Positions 1-7,577 are shown, numbered from the stretch's first letter. The stretch: DNA of 13,591 nucleotides from an uncultured Lysobacteraceae bacterium (GCA_946482585.1 CAMLSI010000088.1:1-13591), one strand, 5' to 3'. Notes: a model not told the origin generated them from the letters alone. Translations and numbers: made by a program.

Positions 1-1145
1 CCGGCATCATCCAGGCCGAGGACGACATCGACGCGCTGCTGCAGCGCAGCGCCGATGCGATCCACGAGTTGCTCGGTTTTGAAAATGTGGACATTCCGCT
101 GGTCGACGAGAAGCGGCGCGACGAACTCGTGATCCGGATTCGCGGCGGCGACTACAAGCGCCGCATCCGCGGCGAGGATCGCGTGCCGGTCGCGCGCGGC
201 ATCATGGGCGCGGCCGTGCGCGAGCGGCGCAGCCAGCTCGTCAACGACGTCTCGATCGATCCGCGCTACATCACGCCGCCGGGCATGACGCCACCGCTGG
301 CCGAGCTCGCCGTGCCGCTCAGCGTCGGCGAGGAAGTGCTGGGTGTGCTCAACGTCGAAGGCAATCAGCGATTCGACGAGCTCGACCTGAGCAGCCTCGA
401 AGTCATCGCCGACTTTCTCGCCGTGGCCGTGCACAACCGGCGTCTCGCGGCCGCGGCGCGCGACAATGCGGTCCTGCGCGAACGCCAGAACCTCGGTCGC
501 GAACTGCACGACAACGTGACGCAGATCCTGTCGGCGATTGGCCTGTTGACCCAGACGCTGTCGAACGTGTGGCAGCGCGATCCGGCCGAAGGCCAGCGCC
601 GCGTCGAGCGCCTGCATCAGCTCGCGCGCACGGCGCATGCGGAGATGCGCAACCTGCTGCGCGAATTGCAGCCGCCGGAACCGGTCGTCGCGCGATCGCG
701 CCGCAGCCGCGCCGTGATCTGCGTCGAGCAGCTGCGCGAGCACGCGCTGCCCGGCGCGCTGAATCAACTGCTCACCGCGATGGTGCCCGAGACGCTGGAG
801 CTGCGCATGGACTTCGCCCAGTACGAGCCGCAGCAGATCGACACCGAGGCCGTGCTGCTGCGCTGCTGCCAGGAAGCCGTCTCGAACGCGGTGCGGCATT
901 CGCACGGCAAGCGGCTGTGGATCGCGGCCGCGGTGCGCGACGACTATTGCGAATTGACGGTGGCCGACGACGGCGCCGGCGTCGCCGCCGATCACGTGCC
1001 CGGCATGGGGTTTCGCAGCATACGCGAGCGTGCGGCGGCGCTGTTCGGCGAAGCGTCGGTCCGTGCGCGCGTGCCGCGCGGCACCGAAGTGCACGTGCGC
1101 CTGCCGCGACGCGATCGTGCCGCCGACACGACGGCACGATCATGA
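1..1145 (+). CDS. GAF-domain sensor histidine kinase, NarL/DevS type (5' end outside window)
   Basis: The frame is open from the left edge (first full codon at 3) to TGA at 1143-1145, so the gene starts upstream and 380 residues are visible. Visible residues ~1-145 form a GAF-like sensor domain, ending with LGVLNVEG and a helix running into the kinase core. The dimerisation/phosphotransfer segment follows, with the acceptor histidine at visible residue 169 in RELHDNVTQIL, the HisKA_3 signature. A HATPase_c domain follows, with its N box around EAVSNAVRHS (N295), its G box DDGAG (322-326) and GMGFRSIRERA after it. No membrane segment is visible, so this part is cytosolic; a membrane sensor could lie upstream. 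It should autophosphorylate on His169 and pass phosphate to the regulator encoded immediately downstream. The GAF ligand cannot be read from the sequence. A TTG at 69 could be taken as a start, but it falls inside the GAF domain and is rejected. Confidence 0.93.
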   Translation, partial: GIIQAEDDIDALLQRSADAIHELLGFENVDIPLVDEKRRDELVIRIRGGDYKRRIRGEDRVPVARGIMGAAVRERRSQLVNDVSIDPRYITPPGMTPPLAELAVPLSVGEEVLGVLNVEGNQRFDELDLSSLEVIADFLAVAVHNRRLAAAARDNAVLRERQNLGRELHDNVTQILSAIGLLTQTLSNVWQRDPAEGQRRVERLHQLARTAHAEMRNLLRELQPPEPVVARSRRSRAVICVEQLREHALPGALNQLLTAMVPETLELRMDFAQYEPQQIDTEAVLLRCCQEAVSNAVRHSHGKRLWIAAAVRDDYCELTVADDGAGVAADHVPGMGFRSIRERAAALFGEASVRARVPRGTEVHVRLPRRDRAADTTARS

Positions 1146-1780
1146 GCGAACGCATCACCGTCATTCTGGTCGACGACCATTCGGTCGTGCGCGAAGGGCT
1201 GCGCGCGGTGTTCGACGAAGAGAGCGACCTCGAGGTCGTCGCCGATTTCGCCAATGCGCGCGATGCGATCGCCGCCGTGGCCGCGTTGCAGCCGCGCGTC
1301 GCGGTGCTCGATCTCAAGATGCCCGGCGGCGATCCGGCGGAGAACATTCGCGGTCTGCGCGCCGCATGGCCGCCGATCGAGATCCTCGTGTTCACGAGCT
1401 TCGCCGAAGACAGTCTCGTGCGCGATGTGCTCGCGGCCGGTGCGACCGGCTACCTGCTCAAGGATGCGCTCGGCAGCGATCTCGCCGCCGCCGTGCGCCA
1501 GGTCGCGGCCGGCGTGCCATCGCTGCATGCGACGGTCCAGCGCCAGCTCGTCGCGCGGCTGCGTACGCCCGGCGACGACAGCGTCGCGCTGACCGTGCGC
1601 GAGCTGTCCGTGCTGCAGTTGATCGCGCAGGGATTGAGCAACAAGGCGATCGCGCGATCGTTGTCGCTGACCGAAGGCACGGTCAAGGGCTACGTGAGCC
1701 AGATCCTGCAGAAAATGGGCATCAACGACCGCACGCAGGCCGCGATGATCGCCGTGCGCAAGGGACTCGTGCAGCCTTAG
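1142..1780 (+). CDS. NarL/FixJ-family response regulator (receiver + LuxR-type HTH)
   Basis: This 212-residue protein is the usual size for the NarL/FixJ family. The receiver domain (residues ~5-120) has the acidic pair D11/D12, phospho-acceptor D57 in VLDLKMP, switch T85 and K107 in GYLLKD. The DNA-binding domain (~148-205) has the LuxR/GerE pattern LTVRELSVLQLIAQGLSNKAIA, then TVKGYVSQILQKMG and the recognition helix. The start ATG at 1142 overlaps the kinase stop as ATGA and there is no clear Shine-Dalgarno sequence, so translation is probably coupled to the kinase. Phosphorylation by that kinase should drive dimerisation and DNA binding. The position usually written TH or NH in VKTHVSNI is GY here, a mild divergence beside the recognition helix. 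Targets cannot be read from this window. Confidence in family is very high. Confidence 0.96.
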   Translation: MSERITVILVDDHSVVREGLRAVFDEESDLEVVADFANARDAIAAVAALQPRVAVLDLKMPGGDPAENIRGLRAAWPPIEILVFTSFAEDSLVRDVLAAGATGYLLKDALGSDLAAAVRQVAAGVPSLHATVQRQLVARLRTPGDDSVALTVRELSVLQLIAQGLSNKAIARSLSLTEGTVKGYVSQILQKMGINDRTQAAMIAVRKGLVQP

Positions 1781-1801
1781 CGGCCCCCCCGCGAATGACG
1801 G

Positions 1802-2716
1802 TCACTCGGCAACGTAGCGCCACGGCGATTCGGTATCCGGCCGACGCCAGATCGTGAAGAACGGAATCGGCTTGCGGCTGCCGTCGGGGCCGGCCGCGTT
1901 CGGCTGCAGGAAACCGATCGTGATGCCGAGATCGCCGCTGCCGGCGACGATGACTTCGTCGGGAGCCCAGGTGACGGGGCTCGTGTCCGGCGGTCCGCCC
2001 GCCGAGACGATTTTCGCGATGTTGTCGGCACCGAGCACGACCTCGGCGTTGTCGGGACCGCCGAGGTTGATCGCATCGCCGCTGCCGTACTTCGCGAATG
2101 CCGGGCCGAGGCCGATCTTCTGCGCTTCGTCGGAGAACGCCCGCTCGGCCTGGTCGAGACTGCGCGCGTATTCCTGCGTGCGTGTCGCGTCGGCGGCGCC
2201 GTGGAGCAGGCGTGCCGGCAGCGCGGGCGGCATGGCAGCGATCGAGGCCGGTGCGGCTTTCGCGCCGCTGCGCTTGTAGACGACGACGCGCCAGCGGTCG
2301 TCGCGACGCACCCAGTACGCGAGGTACTTCAGCGGCTGCACGCTGTTGTCGGACTTGTGCAGGCGCATGTAGCCGAAGGTGAAGCCGTGCTGGCCGTCGG
2401 CGGACACGCCGCCGCGCTGCGGCGTCCATTCGATCCGCGACTTCTGGTAATCGGGCGTGCTGCGCAGGAAGTCGCGCACCTCCGCGACGCCGCGGGCGAA
2501 GCGGTTGCCCGGCACGGGCATGATGACGTCGTCGGCGAACATCGCGCTGAGGCCGGTGACCGGGTCGGTCTTCGCGCTGGCTTCAGCGAAGCGGCGGTCG
2601 GCGGCGAGCAGCGCATCGACGGCAGCCTGAGCCTCGGTGTCCGGTGCGGACGGGGCCGCGTGCGCCGCGGCGCAAAACAGCGCGGCGGCGAGAGTGTGGA
2701 GCAGTTTTCGCAACAT
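1802..2716 (-). CDS. Secreted protein with two tandem NTF2-like (DUF4440/SnoaL) domains
   Basis: The chosen start is the ATG at 2716, giving 304 residues that begin with a clear signal peptide (MLRKLLHTLAAALFC..., likely cut after AHA at residue 20). The frame stays open to a TTG at 2782, but that adds 22 polar residues in front of the signal peptide. No good Shine-Dalgarno sequence precedes 2716. Residues ~30-149 look like a DUF4440/SnoaL domain: a helix with ADRRFAEAS, then MFADDVIMPVPG, and beta strands ending in YWVRRDDRWRVVVYKR. Residues ~186-304 repeat the same order: LDQAERAFSDEA, then SGDAINLGG, GDLGITIGFLQ and FFTIWRR with a terminal WRYVAE. Such folds bind small ligands or act as enzymes; no catalytic set is obvious here. 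The only cysteine lies in the signal peptide and lacks a lipobox, so the mature protein is probably soluble periplasmic. It converges on the response regulator gene with a 21-bp gap. Confidence 0.85.
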   Translation of the reverse strand: MLRKLLHTLAAALFCAAAHAAPSAPDTEAQAAVDALLAADRRFAEASAKTDPVTGLSAMFADDVIMPVPGNRFARGVAEVRDFLRSTPDYQKSRIEWTPQRGGVSADGQHGFTFGYMRLHKSDNSVQPLKYLAYWVRRDDRWRVVVYKRSGAKAAPASIAAMPPALPARLLHGAADATRTQEYARSLDQAERAFSDEAQKIGLGPAFAKYGSGDAINLGGPDNAEVVLGADNIAKIVSAGGPPDTSPVTWAPDEVIVAGSGDLGITIGFLQPNAAGPDGSRKPIPFFTIWRRPDTESPWRYVAE

Positions 2717-2772
2717 GGAGAGGTCCGTATGACGAGAGACGTGGCGGCGGCCGGTCGCCGCCGCCGTGCTGC

Positions 2773-2778
2773 TGTATA
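2773..2778 (-). promoter_or_regulatory. Candidate -10 element for the NTF2-like gene
   Basis: On the minus strand this reads TATACA, in an AT-rich spot of otherwise GC-rich DNA, about 57 bp before the chosen ATG at 2716. The hexamer 17 bp upstream is TGCGAT, a poor -35 match. It would give a short leader and supports the ATG at 2716 over the TTG at 2782, which would lie upstream of transcription. Confidence 0.35.
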
Positions 2779-2961
2779 GCAATTGCCGGCGCGAAATCGC
2801 ACGGCGGCCGCGTCAATGCGCCGGATACGGCAAAACCGTGACCACGGTCATTGGCGCGATGCGCAGATCGGCAAGGCGCGCAGCGTGCGCGCCGGGCTTC
2901 GCCATCGCTGCGCGCGGCGATGTGCGCGATGAAGCCACCATACGGTTCCGCCCCGCGATAC

Positions 2962-2979
2962 CTGCGAGTGCGCTCGCAG
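2962..2979. repeat. Perfect 7-bp inverted repeat upstream of the M28 peptidase gene
   Basis: CTGCGAG (2962-2968) and CTCGCAG (2973-2979) are exact reverse complements around a TGCG spacer. The repeat ends next to a weak -35-like TTGGCC (2980-2985) and 21 bp before a TAGACT -10 candidate. It lies where a transcription factor operator could sit. No T-run follows, so a terminator is unlikely. Confidence 0.45.
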
Positions 2980-3006
2980 TTGGCCCAGGCCGGCGCCGGG
3001 TAGACT
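2980..3006 (+). promoter_or_regulatory. Candidate promoter of the M28 peptidase gene
   Basis: TTGGCC (2980-2985) and TAGACT (3001-3006) are separated by 15 bp, shorter than the optimal 17. The spacer contains the palindrome CCGGCGCCGG (2990-2999). TAGACT is a fair -10 and would give a leader of about 25 nt before the ATG at 3037, containing the GGAGA ribosome-binding site. Confidence 0.35.
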
Positions 3007-3036
3007 CGGGATCTTCCCCGTTGCCGGAGACGCTCC

Positions 3037-4374
3037 ATGCTGCTGCCCGCACTCGGCCTGCTGCTTGCGCCTGCGATGGCCGTGCCGCAGGAACAGGCGC
3101 TCGTGGTCGACATCCACCGCGCATCGGCCGTCGAAATCGCTGCGCTCAAGCAGCGCGAAGGCGTGAACTGGTGGCTGGAGATGGGCACGCGGCTCGTCGT
3201 CGGCGGCGAGCCCGCGGCGATCCGGGAGCTCGGCAGGGGCGGTACGTCGATGAGTGAGGCCGTCGCGCTCGACCGGCGCGATCTCGCCCTGCATGCGATC
3301 GGCTGCGATCCCGGCGAAGCCGTGCCGGGCCGGCTGCTCGCGCAAAGCGGACGCTGGCAGTTGCGGCAGCTCGATCCCGGTGCGGCGTTGCCCGCGCATG
3401 ACGGCAGCCACGACATCTGGCGCCGCGTCGAGGGCAATGAAGTGCTTGCACGACAGGCTCGCCTCGACCTGCCGGCCGGCATCGCGCCGGACCCGCTGAT
3501 TCAACCCATCGTCGATCGCATCGACGCGCCGCGCTGGTTCGCCGATCTCAGCCAGCTCGCGAGCTGGGATCGCTCGAGCTACGGCACTACCGGCCTGAAC
3601 GCCGCACGCGACTGGATAGGCGGCCGCTTCCAGAGTCTCGGTCTCGCCGTCACGACGCCCAACTTCACGATGCCGGCGTCCGGCGGCGGCACCATCACGC
3701 GGCAGAACGTGATCGGCACCTGGACCGGAACGGCCTTGCCGGACGAATGGATCATCGTCGGCGGCCACTATGATTCGCGCAACAGCAGCGGCAGTTCGGT
3801 CACGAACACGCCGGGTGCCGAAGACAACGCGAGCGGCTGTGCCGGCGTGATCGAGCTCGCGCGTGCGCTGCTGCCGTTCAAGCCGAAGCGCTCCGTGCTG
3901 TTCATGTGCTATGCGGGAGAGGAACAAGGCCTCTACGGCAGCACGCGTCACGTGCAGGCGCTGCAGGGCAGCGGCGACATCGCCAAGGTGCGTTCGGTCG
4001 TCGTGATGGACATGATCGGTTACAGCGCCGACGACCAGCTCGATGCGACCTACGAAACCAAGGCGGCGTACCAGTCGTTTCTCGATCGCTTCGCCGCCGC
4101 CGCGTCGGCTTACGTGCCGGGACTGAATCTGACCTTGAGCACGAATCCGTTCGGCTCGGATCACATGCCTTACCTCAATGCGAACAAGGAGACCGTGCTC
4201 GCGATCGACTCGGACTACGCCGACTATCCGCACTATCACCGCAGCACCGACACGCCGGTCAACATGGGCGTCAACGCGCAGGCCATGGGCGCGGCGATAC
4301 TCAAGACGAATGCGGCCGTGCTGGCCGAGCTGGTCGGCGCGTCGGATCGCATCTTCGCGGACGGTCTGCAGTAG
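3037..4374 (+). CDS. Secreted M28-family zinc aminopeptidase
   Basis: The 445-residue protein begins with a hydrophobic segment (MLLPALGLLLAPAMA), probably a signal peptide cut near residue 15, although it lacks the usual Lys/Arg at the N terminus. The start is fixed: GGAGA at 3026-3030 precedes the ATG, and an in-frame TAG at 3001 blocks any longer form. Residues ~195-430 carry the M28 two-zinc core in order: H244 in GGHYDSR, bridging D263 in GAEDNASG, the general base and ligand pair E295/E296 in AGEEQGLYGS, D325 in VMDMIGY and H401 in HYHRSTDTP. The last motif matches the family pattern H-x3-D-T. All five expected ligand positions are present, so the enzyme should be active, removing N-terminal amino acids from peptides outside the cytoplasm. 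Residues ~16-190 are not a family I recognise and may be a propeptide or substrate-guiding domain. Substrate preference is unknown. Confidence 0.93.
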   Translation: MLLPALGLLLAPAMAVPQEQALVVDIHRASAVEIAALKQREGVNWWLEMGTRLVVGGEPAAIRELGRGGTSMSEAVALDRRDLALHAIGCDPGEAVPGRLLAQSGRWQLRQLDPGAALPAHDGSHDIWRRVEGNEVLARQARLDLPAGIAPDPLIQPIVDRIDAPRWFADLSQLASWDRSSYGTTGLNAARDWIGGRFQSLGLAVTTPNFTMPASGGGTITRQNVIGTWTGTALPDEWIIVGGHYDSRNSSGSSVTNTPGAEDNASGCAGVIELARALLPFKPKRSVLFMCYAGEEQGLYGSTRHVQALQGSGDIAKVRSVVVMDMIGYSADDQLDATYETKAAYQSFLDRFAAAASAYVPGLNLTLSTNPFGSDHMPYLNANKETVLAIDSDYADYPHYHRSTDTPVNMGVNAQAMGAAILKTNAAVLAELVGASDRIFADGLQ

Positions 4375-4621
4375 TCGCGCGGTGCGGCAGTCGTGGAACA
4401 GTTGTTGACGTCGATGAAGACACCGGTTTCCTCGCGTACGCCACTGTCGCCTCGTCGTGGCGACGTCGGCTGGAGCACACGATGCTTTTTCCGGTTTTCG
4501 CCGTGAAGGGCGAGAGATTCGACAAATGCCGCGTTGTCCGTCCGCGGGCGTCGCGACGTTTCAGCGGCGCTGGCGCCGACGGCCGGTTGTGGAATGTCGC
4601 TCGGGGTTCACGCGTTTTTAC

Positions 4622-4650
4622 TTGTTTCCGCGCGAACGACTGCCGATAGT
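4622..4650 (+). promoter_or_regulatory. Candidate promoter of the CadC-like regulator
   Basis: TTGTTT (4622-4627) and GATAGT (4645-4650) lie 17 bp apart in the most AT-rich part of the gap. Matches to consensus are 3 of 6 and 4 of 6. The predicted leader to the ATG at 4745 is near 90 nt. A TTGACG at 4662-4667 is a better -35 hexamer, but no -10 lies at a workable distance from it. Confidence 0.3.
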
Positions 4651-4659
4651 TTGTTCGCG
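4631..4659. repeat. 7-bp inverted repeat CGCGAAC/GTTCGCG, possible operator
   Basis: CGCGAAC (4631-4637) and GTTCGCG (4653-4659) are exact reverse complements with a 15-bp spacer, so the half-site centres are 22 bp apart, about two helical turns. The repeat spans the candidate -10 of the regulator gene. A repeat this size can arise by chance in GC-rich DNA of this length. Confidence 0.35.
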
Positions 4660-4744
4660 ACTTGACGTAGCTGAACAGGCGGGCGTCGGGTGTACGGGGC
4701 ATACAGGCCAGTACGCATCCGAATGCGTCCGCAGCGGAGAAACG

Positions 4745-7555
4745 ATGTCGGAGGCACTGGGCTATCCCTGGCCGGACAACACGCAACGCCTTCGCCTGGG
4801 TGACGTGGAGTTCGATCTGCGCTACCGCAGCGTATGTCGCGACGGCCGCGTGCAGGAACTGAACCAGCGCTGTTTCGATCTGCTGCTGCTGTTCCTGCGC
4901 GAGCCGCGACTCCTGCATACCCGCGAGGAAATCTTCCGCCGCGTCTGGACCGGCGTCGTCGTCGAGGACGCGAACATCACGACGAGCATCTGGGTGCTGC
5001 GCAAGGCACTCGGCGACGATGCGAAAGGCTGGATCCGCACCGTCGCGAAACAAGGCTACGTCTTCGATCCGCCGGGCGATCTGGAACCGGCGTCATCGAA
5101 CGATCCGGTCGGTCGCGAATCGCCGTTGCCGGCCGCGAAAGCGCCGCTCCCGACGGCGGCCATGCCGGCTCCCTCCGTGCCGGCGCGAGGCCGTCAGCAC
5201 TTCCAGCTCGGCGTCGCCGCGCTGCTGCTGGTCGCGCTAGTGATCGCGCTGTTCTCGATGCGCATGCCGCCCCAGACCTCGCAGGTCATGATCCTCGCAG
5301 TGCCCGACGTATCGCTCAACACCGAGGCGCGCTGGCCTGCGGATCTGCTGCAGAGCTGGATCGAATGGCAGCTCGGCACGCGCACCGATCGCATCAAGGT
5401 CGCCGACGCATCGGGCGAGCGCGAAAGCGCCGAAGCCGTCGTGCTGCTCAGCGCAGCGATGCCGGTCGGGCGCGACAGCGAATGGCACGTGCGCGCGCAT
5501 CTGCACGAAGACGGCCGCACGCTGAATCTGGACCATGCCGCTCCGCCGGAGCGCATGCTCGCGACGATCGACACACTCAGTCGCGACGTCGTGCGCCGCT
5601 TCATGCCGGATGTCGCGGCTGCGGACCTGCCGTCGCTGGTCACGCTGGATGCCGCCGCGGCGCCGAGTCTCGTCAGGGCCATCGACGCCGAACGACGCGG
5701 GCGCTGGAACGAGGCGGCCGCGCTGTACCGACACGTGCTCGACGTGGCGCCTGATTTCGGCTTCGCACGCCTGCATCTTGCGGCGGCGCTCGCCGAGCTC
5801 GGCCAATCGAATGCGGCCCAGGCCGAACTCGTGCCGGCCGAACGCTGGGTGGCAAGCCTGCCGCAGGCCATGCAGCCGTTGCTGCGCGCGCGCATTCTCG
5901 CGATCCGTCAGGACTATCTCGCCGCGGCGGGGCAGTTCGGCGAACTGGCCGCGCGCAGCATCGATGAGCGCCTCGACCTGCGCCTCGCCGAGGCGACGAA
6001 CCTGCGTCGCGGCGGTCACAGCCGCGACGCGCTCGACCGATTGTCGGGCGCCATCCCCGCGGCGCCGTCGCAGGCGCTGGCCTGGCTGATCGAGCGCGGC
6101 GAGACCGAGCTCGCCACGCTCGACCTCGCGCGTTCCCGCGCGACGGCGGGTGAGGCGATCCGGCTCGCGCGTGCGCTCGGCTGGGACCAGGATCGCGCCC
6201 GCGCGACGCTGCTGCTCATGGACGGCCTCATCTGGAGCGCCCTGCCGATCGACGACGCGCTTTACGACGACGCGATCGCCGGCTTCACCTCCGCCGGCGA
6301 CAAGCTCGGCATGTTGCGCGCGAAGCTGATGCGCGACATCCGCGACTCGGAAACCGGTCCGCATCTGCCCGATCTCGACGAGCTGCTCGCCGAGGCGCGC
6401 GCCGCCGGCAACGCGGCTGCCGAGATCGACGCCTTGCGGCGCGTCGGTCAACTGCATCTGCGCCGCGGCGAAACGCGCGGCGCGTCCGAGCGCCTGCGCC
6501 AGGCCGAGGCGGTCGCCGATACCGCCGGAGATCGCTATCTGCAGCGGCAGATCAGCGCGAACCTGCTGCGCCTGGACATGTGGCGCGGCGATCTTTCGGC
6601 AGCCGACCGTCGTCTGCGCCATCTGCGTGCGGAATCCCTGCAAGGCTCTCTGGGCTTTCTCGTCGGCCTGGCCGAGGTTCGCGTGCAGTTCCGGCGGGGC
6701 CATTATGAAGCCGCACTCGCGACCGCCGCGGCGACACAGGAGCTGCTCCGCGTGCGCGATGCGCAGGGATCGCAGCCGATGGCGACCGGACTGGACTGCG
6801 CGCGCGAGACGGTATTGGTCCGCCTCGGCCGCATTGCCGATGCGAAGACCGCGATCGAAGTCTGCGGTTCGCCGAATCTGCCGTACTACGCGCTGCACGC
6901 CGTGGCGGCGAGGGCCGAGCTCGCGATTCTCGCGGGCGATGCGACGACGGCGAGAGCATCGCTGCTGTCGCTGGCCGATTCGAGCCGGCATCAGTCGTCC
7001 CAGATCGAACGCTGGATGCTCGTCGCCGAAGTCGCCCCCATGCTGTCGCGCGTCGGCGAACTGGAGCGCGCGCGGGAACTCGTCGACGCGGTGATTCCCG
7101 TGGTCACACGGTCCGGTTTTATCGCGACCGAGGTCGACCTGCGTCTCGCCGCTGCCGAGATCGCGTTCGCGCAGGGGCGGGTCGGCGATGCGCGGCAGGA
7201 AATGCATCGGATAAGGCCGCTCGTGCAACCGGACGACTGGTTCGCGCGGCAGCGCCTGCAGAGCCTCGACGTGCTCGTGCTCCGCGCCGACGGCGAACGG
7301 ATCGAAGCGACGCAGTCGCTGAAGCAACTGCATGCACAGACGCGCGAACGCGGCGACGTGCTCGGCGAGCTGCTCGTTCACAGCATCGCCGGCGCCGAGC
7401 TGGCCGGACTCTGCCCGGAGGAACGGCAGGTCCGCCTGCTGGCGCAATCCGGCATGCGCGGCGCGAGCCAGTCGTGGCTGGTGTCGCCGGCACTGCGAAC
7501 CGATCTGTCGTTGCTGAAAGCGCAGCCGGACAAGGCGCTGTCGGCGATACGATGA
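4745..7555 (+). CDS. CadC/ToxR-like membrane-anchored winged-helix regulator with TPR-rich C-terminal domain
   Basis: The ATG at 4745 has GGAGA at 4736-4740 and begins the protein just before its DNA-binding domain. The open frame extends to 4457 but that stretch has no family sense. The product is 936 residues. Residues ~10-112 are an OmpR/PhoB-type winged helix (Trans_reg_C): FDLLLLFLREP, the recognition helix in EDANITTSIWVLRKALGDD, and the wing in IRTVAKQGYVF. No receiver domain precedes it. A Pro/Ala-rich linker follows, then one membrane segment (~155-173). A periplasmic region of about 760 residues is dominated by helical TPR-like repeats from ~290 (for example AERRGRWNEAAALYRHVLDVAPDFGFARLHLAAALAELG, quoted only to its helices). 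One-component regulators of this layout sense signals outside the membrane and bind DNA inside. The signal and targets are unknown. The repeat region is unusually long compared with E. coli CadC (about 512 residues). Confidence 0.9.
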   Translation: MSEALGYPWPDNTQRLRLGDVEFDLRYRSVCRDGRVQELNQRCFDLLLLFLREPRLLHTREEIFRRVWTGVVVEDANITTSIWVLRKALGDDAKGWIRTVAKQGYVFDPPGDLEPASSNDPVGRESPLPAAKAPLPTAAMPAPSVPARGRQHFQLGVAALLLVALVIALFSMRMPPQTSQVMILAVPDVSLNTEARWPADLLQSWIEWQLGTRTDRIKVADASGERESAEAVVLLSAAMPVGRDSEWHVRAHLHEDGRTLNLDHAAPPERMLATIDTLSRDVVRRFMPDVAAADLPSLVTLDAAAAPSLVRAIDAERRGRWNEAAALYRHVLDVAPDFGFARLHLAAALAELGQSNAAQAELVPAERWVASLPQAMQPLLRARILAIRQDYLAAAGQFGELAARSIDERLDLRLAEATNLRRGGHSRDALDRLSGAIPAAPSQALAWLIERGETELATLDLARSRATAGEAIRLARALGWDQDRARATLLLMDGLIWSALPIDDALYDDAIAGFTSAGDKLGMLRAKLMRDIRDSETGPHLPDLDELLAEARAAGNAAAEIDALRRVGQLHLRRGETRGASERLRQAEAVADTAGDRYLQRQISANLLRLDMWRGDLSAADRRLRHLRAESLQGSLGFLVGLAEVRVQFRRGHYEAALATAAATQELLRVRDAQGSQPMATGLDCARETVLVRLGRIADAKTAIEVCGSPNLPYYALHAVAARAELAILAGDATTARASLLSLADSSRHQSSQIERWMLVAEVAPMLSRVGELERARELVDAVIPVVTRSGFIATEVDLRLAAAEIAFAQGRVGDARQEMHRIRPLVQPDDWFARQRLQSLDVLVLRADGERIEATQSLKQLHAQTRERGDVLGELLVHSIAGAELAGLCPEERQVRLLAQSGMRGASQSWLVSPALRTDLSLLKAQPDKALSAIR

Positions 7556-7577
7556 ACCGGACCGGGACCGGGACCGG
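7556..7577. repeat. Short tandem repeat of ACCGG(G), about four copies
   Basis: Directly after the regulator stop codon lie ACCGG, ACCGGG, ACCGGG and ACCGG in tandem with a period of 5 to 6 bp. It is too short to form a recognised element and shows no hairpin. It may be slippage-generated sequence between genes. Confidence 0.5.

Larger units (their letters stand above)
2717..3036. other. Divergent intergenic region between NTF2-like and M28 peptidase genes
   Basis: This stretch of about 320 bp separates two divergently transcribed genes and should hold both promoters. I see a candidate minus-strand -10 at 2773-2778 and a candidate plus-strand -10 at 3001-3006. It also holds a perfect 7-bp inverted repeat at 2962-2979, a 10-bp palindrome CCGGCGCCGG at 2990-2999, and a dyad ACCGTG-AC-CACGGT at 2835-2848. 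No convincing coding frame or structured RNA is seen. Confidence 0.6.
4375..4744. other. 370-bp intergenic region upstream of the CadC-like regulator
   Basis: Several frames stay open here, but none has a credible start, ribosome-binding site or recognisable product. The region holds a small stem GTCGCC/GGCGAC (4446-4464, 7-nt loop) without a T-tract, a relatively AT-rich patch at 4615-4670, and a 7-bp inverted repeat in that patch. It most likely carries the regulator's promoter and control sites. Confidence 0.55.

Noticed and set aside
2717..2782. A 22-codon upstream extension of the NTF2-like protein from a TTG
   Set aside because: It would place polar residues before an otherwise clean signal peptide, and a candidate -10 element overlaps it.
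2835..2848. Dyad ACCGTG-AC-CACGGT followed by TTTT on the minus strand, resembling a terminator
   Set aside because: The stem is only 5 to 6 bp and no minus-strand gene ends just before it, so a terminator role makes no sense here. An operator role is possible but unsupported.
2848..4239. A 463-codon minus-strand frame opposite the M28 peptidase
   Set aside because: The opposite strand encodes all M28 metal ligands in order. The antisense translation has no family resemblance.
4446..4464. Terminator after the M28 peptidase gene
   Set aside because: The GTCGCC/GGCGAC stem has only 6 bp and no T-tract directly after it; the nearest T-run starts about 20 bp later.
4457..4744. A 96-codon N-terminal extension of the CadC-like regulator
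   Set aside because: It has no plausible domain or ribosome-binding site, and the ATG at 4745 has GGAGA at proper spacing just before the winged helix.
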